Source of the DNA: Shinella sp. PSBB067
GTDB taxonomy: Bacteria > Pseudomonadota > Alphaproteobacteria > Rhizobiales > Rhizobiaceae
Direction: 5' to 3'
Assembly (NCBI RefSeq): GCF_016839145.1
Contig: NZ_CP069303.1
Location: forward strand, 2,604,001 to 2,668,000
DNA: 64,000 bases
The position numbers were made by a program, and so were the translations under genes. This document shows positions 26,277-34,604 of this stretch, in pieces (within the stretch, counting starts at the first letter, position 1; every line of letters starts with the position of its first letter). The notes beneath the pieces are model-generated. The model did not search any database. It was not told the DNA's origin and was given only the letters and a program-made list of their open reading frames with translations.

Positions 26277-26379
26277 AAGGCTTGACGAACTCCAACTATC
26301 GCCGGAATTTGCGCGAGTGTTGAAATTTCTCCAATGATAACAATGATAAAAATCAAATTCCCATTGGATCATCCCGCCC

Positions 26380-26967
26380 TCAGGCCGCCTTGCGCAGCCC
26401 CGCGGAAAGGCGCCGGCCGCTCGCGACGAGGACGCCCGCCGCGCCGCCCAGCCAGCTGTCCTTCAGCTCCAGTCCCAGGAAGCGGCGACGCTCGAATGGG
26501 CCGGGCATGACGAGGTGCCGCGCCTTCTCGGCAAAGAAGCCGAAGCGCTCGTAGTATTCGGGATCGCCGACGAGCAGCACCGCGCCGTGGCCGCGGCTGC
26601 GCGCCTCGGTGATCGCCGCGCGCATCAGCGCCCCGCCGATCCCCTTGCCCTCGTGTGCGCAATCGACGGCAAGCGGGCCGAGCAGCAGCGCCGGAACGGC
26701 ATTGCCATCGGCATCGACGCCCGCCTCGACATCCCACAGGCGCACCGTGCCGATGACATGGCCATCCGCATCGCGCGCGACAAGGGCGAGGCCCTCGGCC
26801 GGCAGGCGGCCCCGACGCAGCTTTTCGGAGGACTTGCGGAAGCGCCCCTCGCCCATGACGCGGTCGAGCAGGCGCTCGCGCGCGACGATGTCGCCGGCGT
26901 TTTCCCGGTCGATGGTGAAGGCGGCATGCGCGAAAAACGCACGCACAGAATCAAGAACAGTGGCCAT
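26380..26967 (-). CDS. GNAT-family N-acetyltransferase (YhbS-like)
   Basis: 195 aa from ATG 26967 (MATVLDSVRA) with GGGAGG upstream. The acetyl-CoA loop reads CAHEGKGIGGALMRAAITEA and is followed by LLVGDPEYYERFGFF, the typical end of YhbS-type enzymes; VIGTVRLWDVEAG is the beta-bulge strand. The C-terminal tail (residues 150-195) extends beyond the catalytic fold. Substrate is unknown. It ends about 190 bp from the ompW start, in the same direction. Confidence 0.85.
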   Translation of the reverse strand: MATVLDSVRAFFAHAAFTIDRENAGDIVARERLLDRVMGEGRFRKSSEKLRRGRLPAEGLALVARDADGHVIGTVRLWDVEAGVDADGNAVPALLLGPLAVDCAHEGKGIGGALMRAAITEARSRGHGAVLLVGDPEYYERFGFFAEKARHLVMPGPFERRRFLGLELKDSWLGGAAGVLVASGRRLSAGLRKAA

Positions 26968-27026
26968 CTCCGGGCCTCCCGCACTCAAAACCGATTCAGA
27001 CGGTATCCAGAATGAATTGTGAAGCT

Positions 27027-27052
27027 GGCGCTCCCGCAGGGACGGGAGCGCC
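27027..27052 (-). terminator. Terminator after ornithine decarboxylase
   Basis: A perfect 10-bp stem GGCGCTCCCG/CGGGAGCGCC around a 6-nt loop begins 7 nt past the stop codon at 27059. The T-tract on the minus strand is short, but the stem is very stable. Confidence 0.75.
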
Positions 27053-27058
27053 CGGTCG

Positions 27059-28192
27059 TCAGATGACGTAGGCCTTGAGCGGCTCGAAGCCGTTGAAGGC
27101 GACGGCCGAGTAGGTCGTCGTGTAGGCGCCGGTGCCTTCGATCAGAACCTCGTCGCCGATCGAAAGGGTGATCGGCAGCGGGTACATGTTCTTCTCGTAC
27201 ATCACGTCGGCCGAATCGCAGGTCGGGCCGGCGAGCACGCAGGGCTCCATCTCGTCCTGGTCGCGCCCGGTGCGGATCGGGTAGCGGATCGCCTCGTCCA
27301 TGGTTTCGGCAAGGCCGCCGAACTTGCCGATATCGAGGAAGACCCAGCGGTGGTTATCGTTGTCCGACTTCTTCGAGACGAGGACGACTTCCGCCTTGAT
27401 CACGCCCGCATTGCCGACCATGCCGCGGCCCGGCTCGATGATGGTTTCCGGGATGTGGTTGCCGAAGTGCTTCTTGAGCGCACCGAAGATCGCCTGGCCA
27501 TAGGCTTCGGCCGACGGCACGTCGCGCAGGTACTTCGTCGGGAAGCCGCCGCCCATATTGACCATCTTCAATTCGATGCCCTGCTTGGCAAGCTGCACGA
27601 AGACGCGCTTGGCATCGGCAAGGGCCGAATCCCAGGCGTCGAGCTTCGTCATCTGCGAGCCGACATGGAACGAGACGCCGTAGGACGTGAGGCCGAGCTG
27701 GTGCGCGTAGACGAGCACGTCGACGGCCATCTGCGGCACGCAGCCGAACTTGCGCGACAGCGGCCATTCGGCGCCCTCGCCATCGGTCAGGACGCGGCAG
27801 AAGACGCGCGCGCCGGGGGCGGCACGGGAGATCTTCTCGACTTCCTCATGGCTGTCGACGGCGAAGAGCGAGACGCCGAGCGCATGCGCGCGGGCGACGT
27901 CGCGTTCCTTCTTGATCGTGTTGCCGAAGGAGATGCGCGAGGCGGTCGCGCCGGCATCGAGCGCCATTTCGATCTCGGCGACGGACGCGCAATCGAAGTT
28001 GGAGCCCATGGAGGCGAGCAGGCGCAGGATTTCCGGCGCCGGGTTGGCCTTCACGGCATAGTAGATGGCGCTGTCGGGCAGCGCGTGGCGGAAGGCCTTG
28101 AAGTTGTCGCGCACGACATCGAGGTCGACCACGAGGCACGGGCCGTCGGGACGTCGGGTGTTCAGGAAGTCGATAATACGTGCAGAAGCCAT
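27059..28192 (-). CDS. Ornithine (lysine) decarboxylase, type III PLP fold
   Basis: 377 aa. Alanine-racemase-fold decarboxylase: Lys48 in YYAVKANPAPEI binds pyridoxal phosphate, EPGRGMVGNAG binds phosphate, and CDSADVMYE carries the active-site cysteine. It makes putrescine from ornithine (some relatives also accept lysine) in the cytosol. The start MASARIIDFL is chosen because it matches relatives; MGNTE five codons upstream is possible. The mRNA would have a leader of several hundred bases that looks structured, see 28193-28480. Confidence 0.93.
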   Translation of the reverse strand: MASARIIDFLNTRRPDGPCLVVDLDVVRDNFKAFRHALPDSAIYYAVKANPAPEILRLLASMGSNFDCASVAEIEMALDAGATASRISFGNTIKKERDVARAHALGVSLFAVDSHEEVEKISRAAPGARVFCRVLTDGEGAEWPLSRKFGCVPQMAVDVLVYAHQLGLTSYGVSFHVGSQMTKLDAWDSALADAKRVFVQLAKQGIELKMVNMGGGFPTKYLRDVPSAEAYGQAIFGALKKHFGNHIPETIIEPGRGMVGNAGVIKAEVVLVSKKSDNDNHRWVFLDIGKFGGLAETMDEAIRYPIRTGRDQDEMEPCVLAGPTCDSADVMYEKNMYPLPITLSIGDEVLIEGTGAYTTTYSAVAFNGFEPLKAYVI

Positions 28193-28480
28193 CTCGGTAT
28201 TCCCCATATCCAGGTTTCTCCGGGAAAACCCCGGAGGACAAAGGGCAGATGCGGCAACGCTCTGGAACCAGCCGGTGGAGACCCCGGAACCAAGCATGCG
28301 CAAATGCGCGAACGGTGAACCGAAGCCCGCCTAGGCTTCAATTCGGCTTTGTCTGCCATGGATTGGCGGGAGAACCCGACCGCACGTCCGGCAATGAAGG
28401 TGTGCCTCTTCAGTAACCCCGGCTGTTGGAAAGCCGGCAGACACCAGAAAGGCCCGCACCGTCGTTGCTTCAAGATGTCC
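28193..28480 (-). ncRNA. Candidate structured leader of ornithine decarboxylase (speF-like)
   Basis: The 605 bp between odc and the divergent LysR gene contain no credible gene. On the minus strand the part nearest odc holds several good hairpins: CTGCCGGCTTTCC-AACAG-CCGG, an arm near GAAGCCTAGGCGGGCTTC, GCGCATTTGCGC, and CTCCGGG-GTTTT-CCCGGAG just before the ribosome site. Alphaproteobacterial ornithine decarboxylase genes are known to carry a conserved speF leader RNA. Position and structure fit, but I cannot align it to the model from memory. Confidence 0.5.
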
Positions 28481-28797
28481 TCGCATTTCCCGGTTGGCCG
28501 GAATAGCGACTGGAGCGGTTAGGTCCAGGTACCTTACCGATGATCCTCACCAAATCGAGGGTCGGCGGACACCCACAGGCACGTGCGACTTTGGGCAAGC
28601 GCGGAGATAGGAAGAATCGCTGTCGTAATCAAGAGTTTTTTGCGGGTTGCTATTGAAAATATTGTTACAGCCACGACATTCGCCGGACTGGTTTTCAAAG
28701 ATCGTTTATAAAACACCGGCCGCCGCTCTCTGGCCGGAGGCCCGCCTCCCTTCGCACCGTCCGCGAGACGAAGCGGCGGATAGCCAAGTGGGGATAC
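28481..28797. other. Promoter region between odc leader and lysR
   Basis: 317 bp that should hold the odc promoter (minus) and the lysR promoter (plus). The section 28620-28715 is clearly AT-richer (gaaaatattgttacag, gtttataaaac). No palindrome of note except short GC pairs. Nothing coding is seen. Confidence 0.5.
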
Positions 28798-29703
28798 ATG
28801 GATACATTGACCCGAATCCGGGCCTTCATCGACGTCATCGACGCCGAAGGCTTTTCCGCAGCATCCCGCAAGACCGGCCGTTCCAAGGCGCTGCTGTCCA
28901 AATATGTGCGGGAGCTGGAGGACGAGCTGGGCACGCTGCTTCTCAACCGCACCACCCGCCAGTTCTCGATGACCGAGGCCGGCCACACTTATTACCGCAC
29001 CGCCTCCGACATTCTGAAGGAGATAGACAACCTCGCCGATCTCGTGCGTGAGAAGAACACGGACCTGCGCGGCAAGCTGAAGGTCTCCGCCCCGCGCACC
29101 TTCGTCGATGCCGATATCGGCCAGTCGCTGATCGATTTCGGCCGCGAGCATCCCGAGCTTTCGCTGGAGATCGTCTCGGACGACCGCTTCGTCGACCTGG
29201 TCGAGGAAGGCTTCGATGTCGCGATCCGCATCACACGGCTGGAGGATTCGGCCCTCATCGCCCGCAAGCTCGGCGATTTCTTCCTGAAGATCTGCGTAAC
29301 GGAGGAGTTCATCGAGCGCGTCGGCCCGATCAACCACCCAAGCGACCTTGCCCGCCTGCCCTGCATCATCGACACGAACGGCAAGTCGCACAGCAACTGG
29401 CGCTTCGTCGACGAGAAGGGCGCGGGCTTTTCCGTGCCGGTCGGCGGCCATATCGAGGTGAACAGCCCGACGGCCGCGGTGCGCGCGGCGGCAAGCGGCC
29501 TCGGTGTGGCGCAGGTGCCGGCCTTCATCGCCCGCCCATGCCTCGATTCGGGGCGCATCGTCTCGATCCTCGAGGATTACCTTCCGACCGACCGCGGCAT
29601 CTATGCGATCTACCCGCACCGGCGCTACCTGCCGGCCAAGGTGCGCACCTTCGTCGATTTCCTGCACGCCTGGTTCCGCCGCAATCCCGGCATCGAGGCA
29701 TGA
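28798..29703 (+). CDS. LysR-family transcriptional regulator
   Basis: 301 aa, standard length. The winged HTH spans about residues 1-60 (IRAFIDVIDAEGFSAASRK, LLSKYVRELEDELGTLLLNR), followed by a LysR substrate domain (KLKVSAPRTFVDADIGQSL to GLGVAQVPAFIARP). It is of the CrgA/AaeR-like branch. It is divergent from odc and lies 73 bp before the DUF1007/NicO pair on the same strand, so either could be its target. The inducer is unknown. Confidence 0.93.
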   Translation: MDTLTRIRAFIDVIDAEGFSAASRKTGRSKALLSKYVRELEDELGTLLLNRTTRQFSMTEAGHTYYRTASDILKEIDNLADLVREKNTDLRGKLKVSAPRTFVDADIGQSLIDFGREHPELSLEIVSDDRFVDLVEEGFDVAIRITRLEDSALIARKLGDFFLKICVTEEFIERVGPINHPSDLARLPCIIDTNGKSHSNWRFVDEKGAGFSVPVGGHIEVNSPTAAVRAAASGLGVAQVPAFIARPCLDSGRIVSILEDYLPTDRGIYAIYPHRRYLPAKVRTFVDFLHAWFRRNPGIEA

Positions 29704-29776
29704 CAGGTCCCAATTCCGACCCATTTGCGGTACATTGATCCGGCCGATTCACGCCGCCCGGGAGGTTTGAAAACCC

Positions 29777-30418
29777 ATGCGATTCCTTCCTCTTCTCGTC
29801 GCCGGGGGGGCTCTCCTCGCCCCGGTGGCCGCCCTTGCCCATCCGCATGTCTTCGCCGAGGCGCGGCTGGAGGTGGTGGGGAACGAGGAAGGCACGATCA
29901 GCGAATTGCGCAACGTCTGGCGTTTCGACGAGATGTTCTCCGCAAGCGTCGTCATGGATTTCGACAGCAACAGCAACGGCCAGCTCGACCCGGACGAACT
30001 GGCCGAGGTCGGCAAGACCGTGCTCGAGTCGCTGGAGGAATTCAGCTACTACACGACGATCACCGAGGACGGCAAAGCGGTGAAGGTCTCCAAGCCCGAC
30101 GTCATCAATGTCGACTTCAAGGACGGCCAGCTCCTGATGTTCTTCACCGTCAAGCCGGGCGAGGTCATGCCGCTCAAGGGCAAGCTCACCTTCGGCGTCT
30201 ACGATCCCACCATGTATGCCTCGATGGACTTCGCCTCGGACGGCGACCTCGTCACCATCGGCGACAAACTCAACGCCTGCAAGCACGAGGTCGTACGCCC
30301 GGATCCCGACGAGGTGCTCTCCCAGAACCAGAGCAGCCTGACGGAAGCCTTCTTCAACGACCCGGCCGGCACCGACATGTCCAGACTCTTCGCCACCCGC
30401 CTGGAGGTCACATGCTGA
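29777..30418 (+). CDS. DUF1007-family periplasmic protein
   Basis: 213 aa. Signal peptide MRFLPLLVAGGALLAPVAALA-HPHVF; the mature N-terminus HPHVFAEARLEV is the DUF1007 hallmark and may bind metal. DFDSNSNGQLDPDELAEVG has the spacing of an EF-hand calcium loop. The C-terminal part is beta-rich. Such genes are commonly paired with NicO-type nickel/cobalt transporters, as here: the stop overlaps the start of the next gene (ATGCTGA). Likely role: periplasmic metal binding for the transporter. Confidence 0.88.
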   Translation: MRFLPLLVAGGALLAPVAALAHPHVFAEARLEVVGNEEGTISELRNVWRFDEMFSASVVMDFDSNSNGQLDPDELAEVGKTVLESLEEFSYYTTITEDGKAVKVSKPDVINVDFKDGQLLMFFTVKPGEVMPLKGKLTFGVYDPTMYASMDFASDGDLVTIGDKLNACKHEVVRPDPDEVLSQNQSSLTEAFFNDPAGTDMSRLFATRLEVTC

Positions 30419-31413
30419 CCCGTGGCCGCGCGCTTGCGCTCATCACCCTGACGCTCGCCGTCGCGGCGACCGCGACCCTCGCCCACGCCCAGTCCCCGCT
30501 CGGCATCGGCTCGGCGGAACCCGGCTTCAACACGACCGGCGCCTTCGGCGGCCTCTTCGCCTGGATCAACGCACAGCAGCAGGGTTTCTACCGGCTGATG
30601 ACGGGCGCGCTGAAGGACATGCGCGAAAACCCGTGGGCGGCCACGACGCTGGCCGGCCTTTCCTTCGCCTATGGTGTCTTCCATGCCGCCGGCCCCGGCC
30701 ACGGCAAGGCCGTCATCTCCTCCTACATGCTGGCGAACGAGGTGGAACTGAAGCGGGGCGTCGCCCTGTCCTTCCTCTCCTCCATCCTGCAGGGCATCGT
30801 CGCCATCCTGCTGGTCGGGGCGGCCTATCTCTTCCTGCGCGGCACGACGGTCTCCATGACGGACGCGACGCGGGCGCTGGAGACCGGCAGCTACGCCCTC
30901 ATCGCCCTGTTCGGCGCCTGGCTCCTCCTCCGCAAGCTGCGTCCCGCCCGCCGCCCCTCGGCGCTCGGCGCGATGGCGGTCGAGGTCCACGATCACCATC
31001 ATCACGATCACGCGCACCACCACCATGCCGGCGAGGTCTGCGCGACCTGCGGCCATGCCCATGCGCCGGATCCCTCGCTGCTTAAGGGCGAGCGCTTCGC
31101 GCTGCGCGAGGCATGGTCCGCCATCGTCGCCGTCGGACTGCGCCCCTGCTCCGGCGCGCTCATCGTGTTGAGCTTTGCGCTGCTGAACGGCCTCTATCTC
31201 GGCGGCGTTCTCGCCGTGCTCGCCATGTCGATCGGCACGGCCATCACCGTCTCGATTCTCGCCACGCTCGCCGTCACCGCCAAGGGCGCGGCCGTACGCT
31301 TCGCCGGCAACGGCTCTGCCGCCGTGCGCGTCGGCACCGCTATCGAGATCGGCGGCGCGGCCCTGGTGATGATCCTGGGATTGCTCCTGCTCGGCGCCTC
31401 GCTGCAGGGCTGA
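30412..31413 (+). CDS. NicO-family nickel/cobalt transporter
   Basis: 333 aa. After a signal-like N-terminus there are six or so membrane helices. The NicO/RcnA motifs are FHAAGPGHGKAVISSY and GLRPCSGALIVLSFAL. A cytoplasmic or periplasmic loop carries [13 protein letters not shown] and CATCGHAH, a metal-binding segment. It moves Ni or Co, by family most likely outwards, though related proteins with a DUF1007 partner have been proposed to import. It overlaps the DUF1007 gene by 7 bp and is thus translationally coupled. Confidence 0.88.
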   Translation: MLTRGRALALITLTLAVAATATLAHAQSPLGIGSAEPGFNTTGAFGGLFAWINAQQQGFYRLMTGALKDMRENPWAATTLAGLSFAYGVFHAAGPGHGKAVISSYMLANEVELKRGVALSFLSSILQGIVAILLVGAAYLFLRGTTVSMTDATRALETGSYALIALFGAWLLLRKLRPARRPSALGAMAVEVHDHHHHDHAHHHHAGEVCATCGHAHAPDPSLLKGERFALREAWSAIVAVGLRPCSGALIVLSFALLNGLYLGGVLAVLAMSIGTAITVSILATLAVTAKGAAVRFAGNGSAAVRVGTAIEIGGAALVMILGLLLLGASLQG

Positions 31414-31424
31414 GCGCGGACGCG

Positions 31425-31637
31425 CTAGTTGCCGCGGCTGCGCTGGTAGCGCGCCCTGAGCCAGAACACGAGGAAGAAGCCGAGCACCAGCAGCGTGCCG
31501 AAGACGCCAGCCAGCCACGGCGAGACATCGCCGAGCGCGATCATGACGCGCGGCAGGAAATAGAACGCGATGCCCGTGCCGAGCAGGATGAAAAGCGCCG
31601 CAAGCGCCGCCGACTTGCCCGTGCCGTCCCCGCTCAT
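31425..31637 (-). CDS. Small two-helix membrane protein
   Basis: 70 aa. Two hydrophobic segments (LAALFILLGTGIAFYFL and WLAGVFGTLLVLGFFLVFW) and a basic tail RARYQRSRGN. No family recognised. Its ATG overlaps the acetyltransferase stop (ATGA), so it is coupled to that gene. It converges with the NicO gene 11 bp away. Unknown function. Confidence 0.65.
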   Translation of the reverse strand: MSGDGTGKSAALAALFILLGTGIAFYFLPRVMIALGDVSPWLAGVFGTLLVLGFFLVFWLRARYQRSRGN

Positions 31638-32326
31638 GCCGCGCCCGCCCTGGCGATCTCGGCGCGGATGTCCTCCAGCCTGCGCTTCTGCCGTCCCTCG
31701 GCGTCGAAATTCTCCGGCAGCAGCCAGGCATCGAACGCCCTGGCGACGACGGGCCATTCGCTGTCGATGATCGAGAACCAGGCGGTATCGCGGTTCTCGC
31801 CCTTGGAGAGCATGTGCTGGCGGAAGACGCCTTCGAAGGTGAAGCCGAGACGGGCGGCGGTGCGCTTGCTGGCCTCGTTGCCGTTGTGGCACTTCCACTC
31901 GTAGCGGCGATAGCCGAGATCCTCGAAGACGTGCTTGGCGAGCAGATATTGCGCCTCGGTGGAGAGCGGCGAGCGGGACATGCCGCCGCCATGGGCGATG
32001 CCGCCGATCTCGACGACGCCGTTGGCCGGGTCAGGCCGCATGTAATGCGCCATGCCGACCGGCTTGCCGCTCGCCTTGTCGACGATGACCTCGCGCACCC
32101 AGCCCGACCGGATCACCGCCTCGGACCACGCATCGAAATCCTCGATGCCTCCAAAATCGGCCTGCGCGAAGTAGCGCAGCAGCGGGTTGATGCCCATGCC
32201 GCCGAAGGCGTCCCAGAGCGCCTGAAGGTGCTTCGCGCGGTCATAAGGCTCCAGGCGCACAGTGCGTCCTTCGAGCGTCACCGGCGCCGGCGGCGGGCAA
32301 CCTTTCCAGTCCTTGAGATCGCGCAT
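31634..32326 (-). CDS. GNAT acetyltransferase, RimJ/RimL type
   Basis: 230 aa. GRTVRLEPYDRAKHLQALWD at the start, MAHYMRPDPANGVVEIGGI as the central strand, and YEWKCHNGNEASKRTAARLG then FEGVFRQHMLSKGENRDT at the end match RimJ/RimL-like N-acetyltransferases, many of which are annotated as acting on ribosomal N-termini or small molecules. The actual substrate is not known. It is followed by a coupled 70-aa membrane protein. Confidence 0.88.
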   Translation of the reverse strand: MRDLKDWKGCPPPAPVTLEGRTVRLEPYDRAKHLQALWDAFGGMGINPLLRYFAQADFGGIEDFDAWSEAVIRSGWVREVIVDKASGKPVGMAHYMRPDPANGVVEIGGIAHGGGMSRSPLSTEAQYLLAKHVFEDLGYRRYEWKCHNGNEASKRTAARLGFTFEGVFRQHMLSKGENRDTAWFSIIDSEWPVVARAFDAWLLPENFDAEGRQKRRLEDIRAEIARAGAA

Positions 32327-32425
32327 GAAAATCCTCCTTCGGTCTTGCCGAAGGGATAGAGCAGCGGGCAGGCCGAGGCAATGCGGAAAACGGGGAGCGG
32401 CGTTCGGCCGCTTCCCCGGCTGATG

Positions 32426-33118
32426 TCAGACCGTGGCGGCCGAAACCGTCGCCTCGATATGGTCGACCAGCGCATCGGCAAGGCCGAGGCGGCCGGCGAG
32501 CAGGTCGAGATAGCCACGCTCGGCGCGCGACTTGGGCTCGATGGCAAGGCGCGAGGCGGTATAGAGCTCGACGCGCTGCTCCTCGCTCCTCGCCGCCGCG
32601 ACGATGGCGTCGAGATCGACCGGGCTGGCAAGCTCGTCCTCGAGGAATTTCGCGGCGTCCTCGCCGAGACCCGAGACCTTCAGCTTGTCCAGGATGCGGG
32701 CGCGCTCGGCATCGTCGATATGGCCGTCGGCGCGCGAGGCGGCGATCATGGCGCGCACGAGAACGAGGGCGAAATCCGTGCTGACGGCATCCGGATGGAA
32801 GCCGGAATCGACGGGCGGCGGCAGCAGCTCGGGCGTGCCGGCCTCGGCGGTTTCGACCGGGTTCTGGCCGTCGCGATAGTTCTTGTAGGCCTGGTAGCCG
32901 AGGCCGGCGATGGCGGCAAGGCTGCCGAGCTTCAGCGCCGAGCCCGCGACCTTGCGGCCGCCGTCCGTGCCGAGCAGGACGCCGGCGATCGCGACGGTGG
33001 CAAGCGGATTGTCCTTGGCAAGCTGGGTGACCTGGCCGGCGCGGTCGCGCACGGTTCCGCCCGCGCCGGGCACCTGCGAACCGAGGAACTGGTCGAGCAA
33101 CTTCTTGGCGTCAAACAT
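32426..33118 (-). CDS. DUF533 / TerB-like inner-membrane-associated protein
   Basis: 230 aa. N-terminal FDAKKLLDQFLGS and the Gly-rich segment LATVAIAGVLLGTDGGRKVAG resemble YebE/DUF533; the helical C-terminal half (VLVRAMIAASRADGHIDDAE) has the acidic turn DGHID of TerB-type domains. One hydrophobic segment (LKLGSLAAIAGLGYQAY) may insert in the membrane. Function of the family is unknown; envelope stress links have been proposed for YebE. Confidence 0.85.
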   Translation of the reverse strand: MFDAKKLLDQFLGSQVPGAGGTVRDRAGQVTQLAKDNPLATVAIAGVLLGTDGGRKVAGSALKLGSLAAIAGLGYQAYKNYRDGQNPVETAEAGTPELLPPPVDSGFHPDAVSTDFALVLVRAMIAASRADGHIDDAERARILDKLKVSGLGEDAAKFLEDELASPVDLDAIVAAARSEEQRVELYTASRLAIEPKSRAERGYLDLLAGRLGLADALVDHIEATVSAATV

Positions 33119-33200
33119 GGGCGGTCTCCGTTTCTCCAGTCACGGCAAGGGCCGGCTGCAAGGCAAGATAGGAATGCCCCTTCCAAATTACAAACGCATA

Positions 33201-33223
33201 ACGGGCGGCCAATGGCCGCCCGT
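33201..33223 (-). terminator. Terminator after eda
   Basis: Perfect 10-bp stem ACGGGCGGCC/GGCCGCCCGT with a 3-nt loop, 49 nt past the eda stop and before the DUF533 start, both on the minus strand. T-rich DNA follows on that strand. It separates the two transcription units. Confidence 0.75.
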
Positions 33224-33271
33224 CTGAAATTGCCTTGAACCTGTCCCTGCCACGGGGATCGGCCCCGAGGA

Positions 33272-33910
33272 TCAGCCTTTGAGGGCCGCAGCTTCGGCGG
33301 CGAGCTTCTCGATGCCCGCCCAGTCCCCTTTGGCCACAAGCTCCTTCGGCGCGACCCAGGAGCCGCCGACGCACACGACGTTCGGCAGCGAGAGGTAGTC
33401 GCGGGCATTCGACAGGGAAATGCCGCCCGTCGGGCAGAACAGCGTGCCGGCAAGCGGCGAGGAAAGCGACTTGAGGTAGGCCGCGCCGCCCGCCTGTTCG
33501 GCCGGGAAGAACTTCATGACCTGGTAGCCCTCCTCGCGAAGGCCCATGACCTCGCTGGCGGTGGCCGCACCGGGCAGCAGCGGGATTTCGGAATCCGCCG
33601 CGGCGTCGATCAGTTCCTGCGTCGTGCCGGGGCTGACGATGAACTGCGACCCCGCCTCGACGGCCGCCTCGTACTGCGCGGCGTTGAGGATCGTGCCGGC
33701 ACCGGCGACGGCGCCCTCGACCTCGTTGGCGACCGCGCGGATGGCCTCCAGCGCGGCGGTCGTGCGCAGCGTGATCTCGATCGCCTTCAGCCCGCCCGCG
33801 ACCAGCGCGCGCGCCAGCGGAACCGCCGTCTTGACGTCGTCGACGACCAGCACCGGCACCACCGGCTGAAGCTTCAGGACGGAAAGCAGCTTGGCGTTTT
33901 TCGCGCTCAT
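33272..33910 (-). CDS. eda: 2-keto-3-deoxy-6-phosphogluconate aldolase
   Basis: 212 aa, complete. Class I aldolase with Schiff-base lysine in QVMKFFPAE and the general-base glutamate in IEITLRTTAA; GAGTILNA and CPTGGIS bind the phosphate. It cleaves KDPG to pyruvate and glyceraldehyde-3-phosphate, the last step of the Entner-Doudoroff pathway, the main glycolytic route in rhizobia. No edd or zwf is adjacent. An AT-rich TTTTTAAAACGATTGAATTG stretch 10-30 nt before the start could be an operator but is not a clean palindrome. Confidence 0.95.
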   Translation of the reverse strand: MSAKNAKLLSVLKLQPVVPVLVVDDVKTAVPLARALVAGGLKAIEITLRTTAALEAIRAVANEVEGAVAGAGTILNAAQYEAAVEAGSQFIVSPGTTQELIDAAADSEIPLLPGAATASEVMGLREEGYQVMKFFPAEQAGGAAYLKSLSSPLAGTLFCPTGGISLSNARDYLSLPNVVCVGGSWVAPKELVAKGDWAGIEKLAAEAAALKG

Positions 33911-34064
33911 GGGACCACCTTTTTAAAACGATTGAATTGAAAGCGGCATATCGCGTCCGCGACGTTCTGTCGAGCCTAAAGCATGATTCATGGCCTTGTC
34001 ATGACACACTTATCGTGTAGTCTTCCCCTCGCCCAAGCCCATCTCCAACAGCGAAAGCGAGCCG

Positions 34065-34550
34065 ATGGCTAAAGAGATCGAGCGGAAGTTCCTGGTGTCG
34101 GGCCAGCGATGGCGCACCTTCGCGGATGACGGCATCGCCATAAGGCAGGCCTATATCGTCGCCCAGGAAGACCGGTCGCTCCGGGTCCGCATCTATGGCG
34201 ACGGGCGCGCGCGCATCACGCTGAAAGTCGGCCACACCGCGCTGGTGCGCGACGAATACGAATTCGACATCGATCGCGACGAGGCCGAGGACATGCTGCG
34301 CCACGCGGTCGGCAACGTCATCGAGAAGGTGCGCTACCGGGTGCCGCACGAGGGCCATGTCTGGGAAGTCGACGTCTATGGCGGCGTGCACCGCGGCCTC
34401 GTGATCGCCGAGGTGGAACTGTCCTCGATCCACGACGAGCCGGCCATGCCCAACTGGGTGGGCCGCGAGGTGACGGGCGAAAGCCGGTATTCCAACCAGG
34501 CGATGGCGCTCGGCATCAGCAACGGCGCGAGCCTGCGCCAGCTCGCCTGA
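34065..34550 (+). CDS. CYTH-domain (triphosphate tunnel) protein
   Basis: 161 aa. KEIERKFLV carries the ExExK signature, and alternating charged strands (RSLRVRIYGDGRARITLK, DEYEFDIDRDEAEDM) line the tunnel of the triphosphate tunnel metalloenzyme fold. Bacterial single-domain members hydrolyse inorganic triphosphate or related organic triphosphates with Mg. There is no CHAD domain, so it is the short form. It is divergent from eda and precedes trhO on the same strand. Confidence 0.92.
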   Translation: MAKEIERKFLVSGQRWRTFADDGIAIRQAYIVAQEDRSLRVRIYGDGRARITLKVGHTALVRDEYEFDIDRDEAEDMLRHAVGNVIEKVRYRVPHEGHVWEVDVYGGVHRGLVIAEVELSSIHDEPAMPNWVGREVTGESRYSNQAMALGISNGASLRQLA

Positions 34551-34604
34551 GCCGGTACACCACGCCGCATTGCCTGGAACGCGGCGAAGCTGTATGTGGC
34601 GGCC

